Program-made: the position numbers and the translations under genes
Shown here: positions 1-8,349 of the stretch, piece by piece
How positions within the stretch are numbered: the stretch's first letter is position 1
Layout of the letters: the number at the start of each line of letters is the position of its first letter
DNA from: Rhodococcus oxybenzonivorans
GTDB lineage: Bacteria; Actinomycetota; Actinomycetes; Mycobacteriales; Mycobacteriaceae
Reading direction: 5' to 3'
Assembly: GCF_003130705.1 (NCBI RefSeq)
Contig: NZ_CP021354.1
Location: 248,001-312,000, forward strand
DNA: 64,000 bases
The notes under the pieces: model-generated
The model's database searches: none
Told to the model about the DNA's origin: nothing
Seen by the model: the letters and a program-made list of their open reading frames with translations, nothing else

Positions 1-170
1 ACAAGAACTGCCAGGTCGTGCGACCCGACAGCACACCCATCCCGGGCCTCTACGCGGTCGGCAACTGCGCGGCAACACCGTCCGGCGAGGCCTACTGGGC
101 CGGGGGACACACCATCGGATTCATTCAATGCTCCGCGTACCTCGCCGCACGACACGTCACCCAGAACTAA
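1..170 (+). CDS. FAD-dependent oxidoreductase, C-terminal fragment
   Basis: The window opens inside this gene; only the last 55 codons are present, read in frame 3 and ending with TAA at 168. The visible tail contains IPGLYAVGNCAA and an EAYWAGGHTIGF stretch. This is the C-terminal FAD-contacting segment of the fumarate reductase/3-ketosteroid dehydrogenase flavoprotein family, where the motif closes the FAD site and a final helix packs behind it. The substrate cannot be deduced from the tail. It lies 23 bases upstream of a SnoaL-fold gene on the same strand, so it is probably the upstream member of the first operon. Family assignment is good; a KstD-type role is only an inference from the steroid genes further along. 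Confidence 0.75.
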   Translation, partial: KNCQVVRPDSTPIPGLYAVGNCAATPSGEAYWAGGHTIGFIQCSAYLAARHVTQN

Positions 171-193
171 CACCTCAAAGCAAAGGAACAATC

Positions 194-571
194 ATGACTC
201 AGACGACGACCGACCTGGAATCGACCACCCGCGCGTTCTACCGTGAGGTCGACGCCAACGACCCCGAAGTCTTCCGCCGCCATCTCGCCGACACCGCCGT
301 CTTCGCCTTCAACGACGTCGATCCGGTCACGGGATTCGAGGCAATTGATGCCTTCGTGTCCGCCTGGAAGGGCAACTTCAAGGCCGTCCTCCATCAACTC
401 GACAACCTGGTCGTCGACACGGCGAAAAACACCGTCGCCATCGAGATCACCGTGTCCTACGTCTTTTCCGACGGCAACGAGACCAAGGTCAAGGGTTCGT
501 CGTTCGTCGAATTCGCCAACGGTGACATTGTGAGCTGGCGGGTCTATGTCGATACCAGCCGGTTGAGCTGA
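194..571 (+). CDS. SnoaL/NTF2-like protein
   Basis: A 125-residue protein of the size and pattern of the SnoaL-like/NTF2 cone-fold family: an N-terminal helix (TTRAFYREVDAND), a hydrophobic strand after DTAVFAFNDV, and alternating strands to the end. Such proteins act as small isomerases, cyclases or hydrolases, or as non-catalytic partners. The ketosteroid isomerase triad is not visible here, unlike the protein at 40920. The start at 194 is chosen because an AAAGGA site lies just upstream; an in-frame start at 128 would run into the preceding gene. It sits between a flavoprotein and an SDR, which suggests a redox pathway, but no substrate can be given. Confidence 0.8.
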   Translation: MTQTTTDLESTTRAFYREVDANDPEVFRRHLADTAVFAFNDVDPVTGFEAIDAFVSAWKGNFKAVLHQLDNLVVDTAKNTVAIEITVSYVFSDGNETKVKGSSFVEFANGDIVSWRVYVDTSRLS

Positions 572-625
572 CCGACTCGTCACTACCTCACCACACACCC
601 GCATCATCGACAGGAGAGCGCATCC

Positions 626-1465
626 ATGGGACGAGTAGAGGGCAAGGTCGCACTGATCACGGGAGCGGCACGAGGCCAGGGCCGAAGTCACGCGATCCGA
701 CTCGCCGAAGAGGGCGCCGACATCATCGCCCTCGACATCTGCGATCAGGTCGCCAGCGCTGATCACACAATGGGCACCGAGGAAGAGCTGCAGGAGACCG
801 TCGTTCTCGTCGAGAAACTCGACCGGAGGATCGTGGCGATCAAAGCCGACGTGCGCGATCGTGCTGCGCTCGAAAGTGCAGTGGCCGAGGGTGTTGCCGA
901 ACTCGGGCGTCTCGATATCGTCTCCGCCAATGCCGGGATCGCATCGACCGGGCCGATCATCGGACTCCCAGAACACACATGGCAAGACGTGATCGATATC
1001 GACCTGACCGGCGTATTCCATACGGTGAACGCCGCGGTGCCCCACATCGTCGCGGGTGGACGCGGTGGATCGATTGTCTTGACGAGTTCTGCGGCCGGAG
1101 CGGCCGGCGTGCAGAATCTGGGTCACTATGTCGCCGCGAAACACGGTGTCCTTGGTCTGATGAAATCGCTCGCCCTTGAACTCGGACCGCAATTCATCCG
1201 AGTCAACTCGGTTCTTCCGACCAACGTCGACACCCCGATGATTCAGAACGAGACGGTCATGAAGCTGTTCATGCCACATCTCGAGCACCCCAGTCGCGCC
1301 GACGCCGAAAAGCCGGATTCCAACTATCGTGCAGCAAATGTGTTGCCGATCCCGTGGGTCGATCCGGTCGACATCAGCAATGCAGTCCTCTACCTGGCCT
1401 CCGACGAGTCCCGTTACGTCACGGGGATTGCCCTGCCGGTCGATGCAGGTTTCCTCATCAAGTAG
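626..1465 (+). CDS. SDR family oxidoreductase, mycofactocin-coupled type
   Basis: A 279-residue short-chain dehydrogenase. The nucleotide-binding motif TGAARGQGRSHA is near residues 12-23, followed by an acidic-ending beta strand (ADIIALDI), NAG near residue 100, and the catalytic Ser/Tyr/Lys set in TSSAAG and HYVAAKHG. A long insertion after the second strand (about residues 40-65) and the NVDTPMIQN segment near residue 205 are typical of the mycofactocin-associated SDR subfamily (carveol dehydrogenase-like), whose members hold their NAD tightly and need mycofactocin for re-oxidation. The ATG is preceded by CAGGAGAG. It probably oxidises a secondary alcohol on a terpenoid or steroid. A zinc-type dehydrogenase follows 47 bases later in the same direction. 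Confidence 0.9.
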   Translation: MGRVEGKVALITGAARGQGRSHAIRLAEEGADIIALDICDQVASADHTMGTEEELQETVVLVEKLDRRIVAIKADVRDRAALESAVAEGVAELGRLDIVSANAGIASTGPIIGLPEHTWQDVIDIDLTGVFHTVNAAVPHIVAGGRGGSIVLTSSAAGAAGVQNLGHYVAAKHGVLGLMKSLALELGPQFIRVNSVLPTNVDTPMIQNETVMKLFMPHLEHPSRADAEKPDSNYRAANVLPIPWVDPVDISNAVLYLASDESRYVTGIALPVDAGFLIK

Positions 1466-1512
1466 ACGCGCACACCGCTCAATCGGCGGCGTCACAAGTC
1501 AAGGAGTTCAAC

Positions 1513-2481
1513 ATGAAGGCGTGGATGTTCAACGGAGTCGGGTCACCGATCGACCTCGCCGAGGTCCCCGATCCCACCCCGGGCCCCGGTGAAGTCGTCG
1601 TCGACCTCAAAGCAGCCGGCCTGTGCCACACGGACGTAGGCATCACAGACGGGACGATGGCTGAGATCCTCGGCTTCACCCCGATCATCCTCGGGCACGA
1701 AGCCGCCGGAATCGTCTCCGCCGTCGGCGACGGAGTCGAGAACGTCTCGATCGGAGACCGGGTCGCAGTCAGCGCCATGGGAGACGGCAAAAGCGGAGTT
1801 CTCGGACAGAAGAACATCGGAGTTGGGCGCCACGGGGCGTACGCGGAGAAGACTCTGGCGCCGGCCAGCGAGATCATCCCCCTCCCAGAAACCGTGCCGT
1901 TCGAGCAGGCCGCTGCCGCAACCGATGCCGGCATGACCTCGTATCATGCGGTCTTCGTGCGCGGCGGCCTGAAACCTGGGACGCGAGTGGGCATCATCGG
2001 TCTCGGCGGCCTCGGAATGACCGCCGCACGGCTGGCGGTACTTGGCGGCGGCGAAGTGTACGCAGCGGAGATCAATCCTCGGGTGCACGCCGCCGGAATC
2101 GAACGCGGTGTCAAACAGGTTGTCGACGACGTCAAGGAGCTCGCGGCCTTTGAACTCGACCTGATCGTCGACTTTGCAGGATTCGGGACGACGACCGCCG
2201 GTGCCATCGAAGTAGTCAACAGCGGTGGCCGCGTTGTCCAGGTCGGTCTTGGCCGGGCCGAAGCAACCATCAATACCCACCTTCTGACCATGAAAGAGGT
2301 GGAACTGCGTGGGTCGATCGGAGGCACGCCCGCCGACACCGTCGAAGTGTTGAAGTTCATCTCGTCTGGAGATCTGGCTATCTCGACGCAGTCGATCGGT
2401 TTCACCGAAATTCGCTCGGGACTCGAGCAGTTGGCTCGCGGCGACGTCGGTGGAAAGCGACTCGTCGCGCTGTTCGATTGA
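1513..2481 (+). CDS. Zinc-type alcohol dehydrogenase (MDR family)
   Basis: A 322-residue medium-chain dehydrogenase with a GroES-like N-terminal domain (residues 1-140, catalytic-zinc region LCHTD and GHEAAGIV) and a Rossmann domain with GLGGLG near residue 160. At 322 residues it is shorter than the 340-370 usual for the family. The four-cysteine lobe that binds structural zinc is missing between GDRVAVSAMG and the GAYAEKT strand. It probably interconverts an alcohol and an aldehyde or ketone with NAD(P). The start at 1513 is set by the AAGGAG at 1501; the open frame extends upstream into the SDR gene but without start signals. It lies between two SDR genes in one direction. Confidence 0.88.
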   Translation: MKAWMFNGVGSPIDLAEVPDPTPGPGEVVVDLKAAGLCHTDVGITDGTMAEILGFTPIILGHEAAGIVSAVGDGVENVSIGDRVAVSAMGDGKSGVLGQKNIGVGRHGAYAEKTLAPASEIIPLPETVPFEQAAAATDAGMTSYHAVFVRGGLKPGTRVGIIGLGGLGMTAARLAVLGGGEVYAAEINPRVHAAGIERGVKQVVDDVKELAAFELDLIVDFAGFGTTTAGAIEVVNSGGRVVQVGLGRAEATINTHLLTMKEVELRGSIGGTPADTVEVLKFISSGDLAISTQSIGFTEIRSGLEQLARGDVGGKRLVALFD

Positions 2482-2562
2482 CCGATTGCGGGTGCGGCCG
2501 AGGAAACATTCGAGCCGGCGCTGCGCGACACCGGCGGGTGTCGGGAATTCAGGAGGATAGAA

Positions 2563-3318
2563 GTGGGCAAACTTGACGGACGTGTCGCGCTGGTAACAGG
2601 AGGTGCCTCGGGAATCGGGAAGGCACAAGCGGTACTTTTCGAGAAGCAGGGAGCGACCGTCGTCGTCGCGGACCGCGACGAATCCGGCGCTCGAGAGACC
2701 GCCGGTGCGATCGCGGCCGACGGCGGAAATGCGCTGGGTGTCGCACTCGATGTCACGGACGAAGACTCCGTTGCCGCGGCAGTATCGGCCACCATGAGCA
2801 GATATGGGCGGATCGACATTCTCAGCAACACAGCTGGGATGTTCGACCACTTTGCGCAGACCCTGGACACCGACCGCAAGCTATGGGACACAATGCTCGC
2901 GGTCAACCTGACAGGGATCTACACCGTCACCAATGCGATCTTGCCGCACATGATCGCTGCAGGTAAGGGCGTGATCGTCAACATCGCGTCCGGAGCAGGC
3001 CTGCGCGGTGGGGGAGGGGGCGCGGCATATACCAGTACGAAGCACGCAGTGGTCGGATACACGCGGCAGCTCTCGGCCGGCTATGGCAAGCAGGGCATTC
3101 GCGTCAACGCCATCGCGCCGGGGTTGATCGACACGCCCATGGTTGCGTCCTTCTCCCAGGACGAGGACACGCTCGCCGGGTTGCGGCAGCAGCCTGCTGG
3201 AAGGCTCGGGAAGCCGGAAGACATCGCGAATGCCGCATTGTTCCTTGTCAGTGATGATGCCGATTTCATTCACGCCGTCACGTTGCCGGTAGACGGCGGG
3301 CTGATCGAGACGCTCTAA
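2563..3318 (+). CDS. SDR family oxidoreductase
   Basis: A 251-residue classical short-chain dehydrogenase. TGGASGIG lies near residues 12-19, an Asp after the second strand (VVVADRD) favours NAD(H), NTAG replaces the usual NNAG, and the active site is formed by the Ser in ASGAG and by YTSTK. It ends with the usual DGG motif. It starts with GTG at 2563 behind a strong AGGAGG at 2551. The gene is the last member of the first plus-strand group; downstream lies about 900 bases of degraded sequence. Its substrate is not evident; a hydroxysteroid or hydroxyacyl-CoA is plausible given the surroundings. Confidence 0.88.
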   Translation: MGKLDGRVALVTGGASGIGKAQAVLFEKQGATVVVADRDESGARETAGAIAADGGNALGVALDVTDEDSVAAAVSATMSRYGRIDILSNTAGMFDHFAQTLDTDRKLWDTMLAVNLTGIYTVTNAILPHMIAAGKGVIVNIASGAGLRGGGGGAAYTSTKHAVVGYTRQLSAGYGKQGIRVNAIAPGLIDTPMVASFSQDEDTLAGLRQQPAGRLGKPEDIANAALFLVSDDADFIHAVTLPVDGGLIETL

Positions 3319-4239
3319 ACTCCATCCTGGAGAGAGCGATTCGGCTGACTTGCTGACGGTTTCTGTTCCTCGGGCTGTCGGTGGGCGCGCGTGGCCGCCG
3401 ACCGGTATCAGCTCATCCACGTTTGTCGGGATCGTCGGGGTCACGCCGGATGGCGCGACCGAGCGGCCAGGCCAGGGGTGTGATCTGATCCCCGAGCCGA
3501 CAACCCGATCCCACAAGGCATTCCACTGCTTCTGCCACGGCTAGTGGGCGGGCAAGTGCAGGACGCATGCGGGCCGGCGAACCGGACGGGACGTTGACCA
3601 GGCCACGATGCAACGGTGCCGGCAGCGCGGAGCAGACTGTGGGCGTTGGCGTACATATCACCCAGGCAGAGTTCGCCGGAGACCGCACCCACGGGTATGT
3701 GGACGAGCGGTCCGTCGACCAGATCCGCAACCCCCCCGCAGGGTGTCGTCCTATGCCGAAGGCTTCGCTGTGGTCTCGCCGGCGACGACCTCGGATGGCC
3801 GATCTGCGGTCGACTGTGAGCCTCTATCTCGACATGGACCACAGCCTGGCCAAAGTTGCTTCGGCAGAGCACATTTCCAAGAACACGGTAACCTATCGAG
3901 TGCAGAAGGCCTTGAGCCTTTTCAGCGCCCCCCGGTGAATCGACCACGGACCTGCGTGCCGCGCTCCGCATTTATGAGTGGCTCCGAGGCGCCCCATCGC
4001 TCAGTGGGAGCGATCGTAGGTCGATAGGCCGAACCCGCCACGCGACTGGTCCAGAAACCAAAAGTCGGCGACAACCCTGGGCTCTGCAGTAGTGCGATCT
4101 GGGCAACTTTTGCGGTCTACTTGTGGTGTAGAACACAGCGGGTGGTGAAAGCCCGAAGGCCAGCGGCACCCGTCCTGTCCCGTTCGTATTCCACGGTTCG
4201 TTGCGCTGAGAGCCGCAGTCGACAGAAGGAAGATTTACC
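3319..4239 (+). other. 920-base gap with no intact gene
   Basis: No reading frame in either strand has an intact recognisable domain here. The only clear protein homology is the helix-turn-helix remnant near 3790-3938, annotated separately. On the minus strand about 3560-3740 a short stretch (a VHIPVGAVSGELCLGD segment) faintly resembles acetamidase/formamidase core strands, but it is interrupted and I do not call it. The last 100 bases before 4240 should hold the promoter of the flavin block; a TGTG..CACA repeat lies near 4119-4134. The region reads as decayed regulatory sequence. Confidence 0.5.
3567..3938 (+). pseudogene. Remnant of a PucR/CdaR-type regulator (C-terminal HTH)
   Basis: The last 45 or so codons of this open frame read LRSTVSLYLDMD...SLAKVASAEHISKNTVTYRVQKA. 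This matches the PucR-family C-terminal helix-turn-helix, where a helix, a 'hat.nT..YRl' turn and a recognition helix form the DNA-binding end of about 400-550-residue regulators of catabolic genes. Upstream of residue 75 the frame loses all family resemblance, and the neighbouring frames do not restore it. It therefore looks like the stump of a deleted and frameshifted gene rather than a small functional regulator. It sits directly upstream of the flavin-reductase block, which it may once have controlled. Confidence 0.55.
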
Positions 4240-4737
4240 ATGCATACCCCGTCGAGTCCTGTCCAGGAAGCGTTCAAGGACGTGATGGCACACGTGGCCA
4301 CTCCGGTCGCGGTCGTGACCTCCATGGACGGCGGCCTGCCCTTCGGCACCACCGTCAGCGCTTTCACCTCTTTGTCGATGACACCGCCGATGGTCCTGGT
4401 CTCCTTGGACCGCGGATCGGAGACGCTCGAACTGATCACGGCATCGAAGAAATTCGGATTGAACGTGTTGGGCCGCGACCAGCATGGAACCGCGTTGAAG
4501 TTCGCGAAGAAGGGCGGAGTTGGCAAGTTCCATGGTGTGCGGTGGGACGTCGACCACGACCTTCCCCGAATCGCCGGCGCCGCCGGCTGGATCGCCTGTC
4601 ACGTCGAGCAGTTCGTCGAGGGCGGAGATCATGTGATTGTGCTCGGCAACGTCGTTGCGGCAGAGACCAATTACAGCGACCCGCTCACCTATCACCGCCG
4701 CGTATTCGGCACGCACTCGGCGCTCGAATCCGCATAA
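4240..4737 (+). CDS. Flavin reductase domain protein (HpaC/HsaB type)
   Basis: A 165-residue protein of the flavin reductase-like FMN-binding family. It shows the family signatures ATPVAVVTSMDGG near residues 20-32, SAFTSLSMTPPMVLVSLD near 40-57, the FGLNVLG strand, and a C-terminal VVAAE...PLTYHRR segment ending before FGTH. Enzymes of this type reduce FMN or FAD with NAD(P)H and release it to a partner monooxygenase. The group D oxygenase two genes downstream is the obvious partner. AGAAGGAAG precedes the ATG. A second reductase of the same family lies at 33928. Which oxygenase each one feeds is inferred from position only. Confidence 0.9.
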   Translation: MHTPSSPVQEAFKDVMAHVATPVAVVTSMDGGLPFGTTVSAFTSLSMTPPMVLVSLDRGSETLELITASKKFGLNVLGRDQHGTALKFAKKGGVGKFHGVRWDVDHDLPRIAGAAGWIACHVEQFVEGGDHVIVLGNVVAAETNYSDPLTYHRRVFGTHSALESA

Positions 4738-4814
4738 CACTACCGGCCTCGATAACGCCGCTGCCAGAGCACTTCGATAGCACCACCGGAATAATCTGCA
4801 AAGGATGGCACGCC

Positions 4815-5702
4815 ATGACGACCTCGTTAGCGCCCCGCGCCGCGCACTATCGGTCATGGTCGGCAATCGCAGCCGGTAGTCGCGCCCTCGCCGCCGGCGA
4901 GCTGATCATCCTGAGCCATCACCGTCGCGTCGTGCTCGTCGGGTGCGCCGGCGCCGCGACCACCGAGCAGATGGCCTTCCTGATCCGCCACACCACAGGA
5001 TTCCTGCAGGTGGCGTTGCACGAACGGACCTGTGACCGTCTCGTTCTGCCGGAAGCGACCCCCACGGTTCGGGCCATCTCCACGCTCGGCCACGGCCAAT
5101 GTGTCACCGTCGACGCCGCCGCCGGCATCACCACCGGGATCTCTGGCACCGACCGAGCGCGCACTGCACGCATCCTCGCCGACCCGACCACCGAACCGAG
5201 CGATCTCACGAGGCCCGGGCACCTGATCCCGGTGCGCGTGACACCCATAGAGTTCCGTACGCGCCTGACCACCGCGTCAGTCGCCCGCGCGCTCACCGAC
5301 ACCGCTGAATCCCACTACTCGGGCGCGGTGTTCGCCGACCTCGACGGCATCGCTGACCCGACAGACGTCGGCGATCGAGACGATGCCGAGATCCTTGCCG
5401 ACCGGTACGGGCTCACACTCGTCGCCGGTCCGGACCCGAGGACACCTTCCGCTGACCAAGGCGTCCACACCACAGGCGCGGTTCCGGCATGCCCAGAGCT
5501 ACGCCGATCGCCCCCAGCAGCTGAGAAACACCACACCACACATCGGAGGGAACAATGGACATCACCCGCACCGAACTCATGGACCGAGTGCACGCCCTGG
5601 TACCTGCCTTCGCCGAACGCGCGCAGAAGACCGAGGAGAACCGTGCTCCCCTCGACGAGACGATCACCGACCTCATCGACTCGGGAATCCTGGCGACGCT
5701 GA
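4815..5702 (+). CDS. RibB-like (DHBP synthase fold) protein lacking catalytic residues
   Basis: Residues about 20-205 follow 3,4-dihydroxy-2-butanone-4-phosphate synthase: TTEQMAFLIRHTTG, the GITTGISGTDRARTARILAD block and LTRPGHLIPV are all recognisable. The acidic loop DDEDRENEGD that binds metal in true RibB is replaced by SHHRRVVLVG (residues 34-43). The GGHTEA motif is also gone, so classical DHBP synthase activity is unlikely. Its place between a flavin reductase and a flavin-dependent oxygenase suggests a role in flavin handling or supply. The last 90 residues are Arg/Pro-rich and overlap the next gene by 148 bases, so the true 3' end is doubtful; a frameshift near 5430 would give a more normal length. 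Confidence 0.6.
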   Translation: MTTSLAPRAAHYRSWSAIAAGSRALAAGELIILSHHRRVVLVGCAGAATTEQMAFLIRHTTGFLQVALHERTCDRLVLPEATPTVRAISTLGHGQCVTVDAAAGITTGISGTDRARTARILADPTTEPSDLTRPGHLIPVRVTPIEFRTRLTTASVARALTDTAESHYSGAVFADLDGIADPTDVGDRDDAEILADRYGLTLVAGPDPRTPSADQGVHTTGAVPACPELRRSPPAAEKHHTTHRREQWTSPAPNSWTECTPWYLPSPNARRRPRRTVLPSTRRSPTSSTRESWRR

Positions 5703-6718
5703 CCCCCAAGGAGTACGGCGGACTCGAACTCGGACTCGACGTCGCCGCCGATATCGTCCGAACCATCAGCGCGGTCTGCCCGTCGACCGGGTGGGTCACC
5801 TCCTTCTACATCGGAGCGGCCTGGCGGGTAAACATTTTCACCGAACAGGCCCAACGAGAAGTGTTCGCCGACAAGCCCTACACCCTCACCGCGGGTACCG
5901 CGGCCCCGCTCGGGCAGGTGCAGAAGGTTGACGGCGGCTACCGCATCACCGGGCAGACGGCATGGAACTCCGGGTCGGTGCACGCGGAGTGGTTCACCTT
6001 CGCCGGTGTGGTGTTCGAGGAGGGCAGCGCCCCCACCCCGTTGTGGTTCCTCGTGCCCCGCGAGGACGTCAAGATTCTCGACACCTGGTACATCGCCGGC
6101 ATGTCAGGAACCGGCAGCAATGACATCAGCGTCGAGGACGTGTTCGTCCCGGAGTACCGCACCGGGCCGTTCGCCCTCGCCCTCGCCGGTACCGCACCCG
6201 GGCAGCTGATCCACCCCAATCCCATGTACCACCTGCCCTTCCTGCCGTTCGCTATGGCCGAGGTCACCCCGGTCGTCGTCGGTGCGCTATGCGGTGCGGC
6301 GGACGCGTTCGTCCAGCGCACCAAGGACCGGCAGGGAACAATCAGCCAGGAGAAGGCCTCCGGCAAGCAGGCCGCCCAGATGCGTCTCGGCCGGGCGCTC
6401 GCCGCGGCGGACGCCGCCGAAACCCTTCTCGACGCCTTCTTCGAGCGCCTCATCGCGCAGCGACCTGAGCAGTCCGACCCCCGCGATCGTGCCGAAATGA
6501 AGCTCAAGGCAGCATATTTGGCGGACCTGGCCCGTAACGCCCTCAACGACATGGTTCGCGGCATCGGTGGGGATGGGTACCGGACCTCCGCACCGATCCA
6601 GCGGTTCTTCCGTGACCTGTCCGTTCTGTCGGTGCACGCATTCCTCGACATCGATACGGCCTCGGAAACCATCGGCCGGTTCACCCTCGACCTTCCCGTC
6701 GCCGATCCGCTCCTCTGA
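5555..6718 (+). CDS. Flavin-dependent monooxygenase, acyl-CoA dehydrogenase fold (group D)
   Basis: A 387-residue protein with acyl-CoA dehydrogenase architecture: an N-terminal helical domain with a PKEYGGLELGLD segment, a middle beta domain (TGQTAWNSGS, MSGTGSNDISVEDVFVP) and a C-terminal helical 'type 2' domain with GIGGDGYRTSAPIQRFFRDL. The family includes HpaB-type C2, HsaA and DszC oxygenases, which take reduced flavin from a separate reductase and insert oxygen into aromatic or heteroaromatic substrates. GGAGGGAAC precedes the ATG. It is clearly distinct from the HsaA-like protein at 25813. A phenolic or N-heterocyclic substrate is possible but not shown. Confidence 0.88.
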   Translation: MDITRTELMDRVHALVPAFAERAQKTEENRAPLDETITDLIDSGILATLTPKEYGGLELGLDVAADIVRTISAVCPSTGWVTSFYIGAAWRVNIFTEQAQREVFADKPYTLTAGTAAPLGQVQKVDGGYRITGQTAWNSGSVHAEWFTFAGVVFEEGSAPTPLWFLVPREDVKILDTWYIAGMSGTGSNDISVEDVFVPEYRTGPFALALAGTAPGQLIHPNPMYHLPFLPFAMAEVTPVVVGALCGAADAFVQRTKDRQGTISQEKASGKQAAQMRLGRALAAADAAETLLDAFFERLIAQRPEQSDPRDRAEMKLKAAYLADLARNALNDMVRGIGGDGYRTSAPIQRFFRDLSVLSVHAFLDIDTASETIGRFTLDLPVADPLL

Positions 6719-6861
6719 CCGGATGCTGCTCCCTCTCATTCCGAGTCTCGGCCGTCAGCTGGAACCGCGGCCGAAGCTCGGGAGGGGCAATCGAGTAACC
6801 GCACAGGACCCGATCCGCGTTCCCGCACCACCGTCTGCAAAGAATGAGGAAAAGAGCACTG

Positions 6862-7470
6862 GTGAATAGTAACTCGACGATTGAATGCCTCGATGACGCA
6901 GCCAGAAACCTGCTGTTCGCGGGCGCACGAACAGTGAACAACTTCGCCCCGACCCCGGTCAACGATGACGAGCTCACACAAATCTGGGAAATGACCCGCT
7001 GGGCGCCCACGGCAGCGAACTCCCAGCCGATGCGCGTGCACTTCATCCGCACCGACGCCGCCCGCCGCCGACTGCTCGACCATCTCGACGAGGGTAACTG
7101 TGAGAAGACGGCGTCAACGCCCGTCACCGCAATTCTCGCCGTCGACAGCGAATTTCACGAGCACCTGCCCCGGCTGCTGCCCATCCGGCCACAGATCCGT
7201 GACGTCTTCGCCGACAACGACGCGCTGCGCGAGCGCACCGGCAACTTCAACGCCGCCCTGCAGGCGGGGTACTTCATCCTCGCCATCCGTGCCGCCGGTC
7301 TGGCGGCTGGGCCGATGGCCGGCTTCGATCCCGCAGGAATAGACGCGGAATTCTTCTCCGGAACCTCCTGGAGGTCCATCCTGGTCGTCAACATCGGGTA
7401 CCCCGGCGAGAATCCGTGGTTCGAGCGTCTCCCCAGACTCGACCCCGCAGAGACCGTGCGCTGGGCCTGA
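6862..7470 (+). CDS. RutE-like nitroreductase family protein
   Basis: About 202 residues of the nitroreductase superfamily, closest in pattern to RutE/malonic semialdehyde reductases. ARTVNNFAPTPV is followed by the FMN-contacting WAPTAANSQPMR motif near residues 50-62 (counted from the upstream ATG), then NFNAALQAGYFILAIRAAGLAAGPM and the closing VVNIGYPGENPWFERLPR. These are NAD(P)H:FMN enzymes that reduce aldehydes, enones or nitro groups. I prefer GTG at 6862 because GAGGAAA sits at a good distance; an in-frame ATG at 6844 would add six residues. It follows the group D oxygenase, so it may reduce a ring-oxidation product or act as a further flavin reductase. Confidence 0.85.
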   Translation: MNSNSTIECLDDAARNLLFAGARTVNNFAPTPVNDDELTQIWEMTRWAPTAANSQPMRVHFIRTDAARRRLLDHLDEGNCEKTASTPVTAILAVDSEFHEHLPRLLPIRPQIRDVFADNDALRERTGNFNAALQAGYFILAIRAAGLAAGPMAGFDPAGIDAEFFSGTSWRSILVVNIGYPGENPWFERLPRLDPAETVRWA

Positions 7471-7569
7471 GGGCTGTAGACCGCTCTCCGATCGTGCCAT
7501 CTCGAGTCCAGATCGACCCGACAAAGTGCGGGGCCATCCCTTCACATCACCAGAGAAAGAGAGTTCGCG

Positions 7570-7947
7570 ATGACCACAGCCACTTCCGAGGTCGAGACCA
7601 CCCGTAAACTTCTCGAAGCTGCCGACACCGACATCGCAGCGTTCTTCGACTTCTTCTCCGACGACTGCGTTTTCCGGATGGGCAACAACGCCCCCGTCAT
7701 CGGGAAGAGCGCGATCCAAGCTTGGGTAGCGCAATACCTGACCTCTGTGGTGTCGATGCGCCACGAGATCATCGAAGAATGGTCGGAAGGCAACGTCGCC
7801 GCGCTCCGGGTGGAGGTCACCTACACCTTGCAGAACGGTGAATCTTTCACACTCCCGGCCGTCACGCGCACCCGCGTCGAGAACAACAAGGTGACCGAGT
7901 ACCTGATCTTCATGGACCCCAGCCCCGTTGTCTCGGGCAGCAAATAG
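7570..7947 (+). CDS. SnoaL/limonene-epoxide-hydrolase-like protein
   Basis: A 125-residue NTF2-fold protein: an N-terminal helix (VETTRKLLEAADT), FFDFFSDDCVFRMG, a GKSAIQAWVAQYL helix, and four strands including EEWSEGNVAALRVEVTYTLQNGE. The pattern is that of SnoaL-like or limonene-1,2-epoxide hydrolase-like proteins. It resembles the protein at 194 in length but is not an obvious duplicate. GAGAAAGAGAG lies upstream of the ATG. As the last gene of the flavin block it could process an oxygenated intermediate such as an epoxide, but no catalytic set can be assigned with confidence. Confidence 0.8.
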   Translation: MTTATSEVETTRKLLEAADTDIAAFFDFFSDDCVFRMGNNAPVIGKSAIQAWVAQYLTSVVSMRHEIIEEWSEGNVAALRVEVTYTLQNGESFTLPAVTRTRVENNKVTEYLIFMDPSPVVSGSK

Positions 7948-8349
7948 GGCGTCCGGTGCCTGCTGGCCGGGGGCCGGAATCCTGAAAACTACACCGCGAC
8001 TCGGATTCTGCGGCAACCCGACGAGCTCAGCACAACTCGGCCAGGCCTGCGGCCGCGGTGTCCCAACGCGGCCGTGACGTCTACTTTCCGAAGGGGCAAC
8101 CGATGGCAGCGCTGGTCCTCTACATTGTGGTCGCACTGTTCGGCCTCCTCCATGGAGACGGGCGCGGGAGCGCGGAGAGCACTTCGGCACATCGCATACG
8201 CACACATTGCGCTACGCTGCGCGCAGGCGTGCGCCGAGTGGGGGGCTCGAATCTTCGCAGCACTGTGAGTCCGTCGGTGGCGTGCATACCCACCCCTGGG
8301 TAACCCATCAGGACCATCCGCGACACGCGGTCGAGGTGTTATCCCCTAC
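7948..8349. other. 402-base gap between convergent genes
   Basis: The gap separates the plus-strand flavin block from a minus-strand SDR. No RNA gene or domain-bearing frame is visible. A short plus-strand frame from 8103 begins MAALVLYIVVALFGLL behind an AAGGGG site, but becomes compositionally random after 20 codons and is not called. I see no strong terminator stem. Confidence 0.4.

Noticed and set aside
167..1495. A 442-codon minus-strand open frame opposite the first SnoaL and SDR genes
   Set aside because: It is the antisense of clear genes with good start sites; its composition is Arg/Asp-rich, as expected for GC-rich shadows, and no domain is visible.
3560..3740. Faint acetamidase/formamidase resemblance on the minus strand
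   Set aside because: Only one short strand matches, the frame breaks on both sides, and the start and metal residues are missing.
8103..8303. Short plus-strand frame with a hydrophobic start (MAALVLYIVVALFGLL)
   Set aside because: Only about 20 codons look membrane-like; the rest is random in composition and no partner or conservation can be shown.
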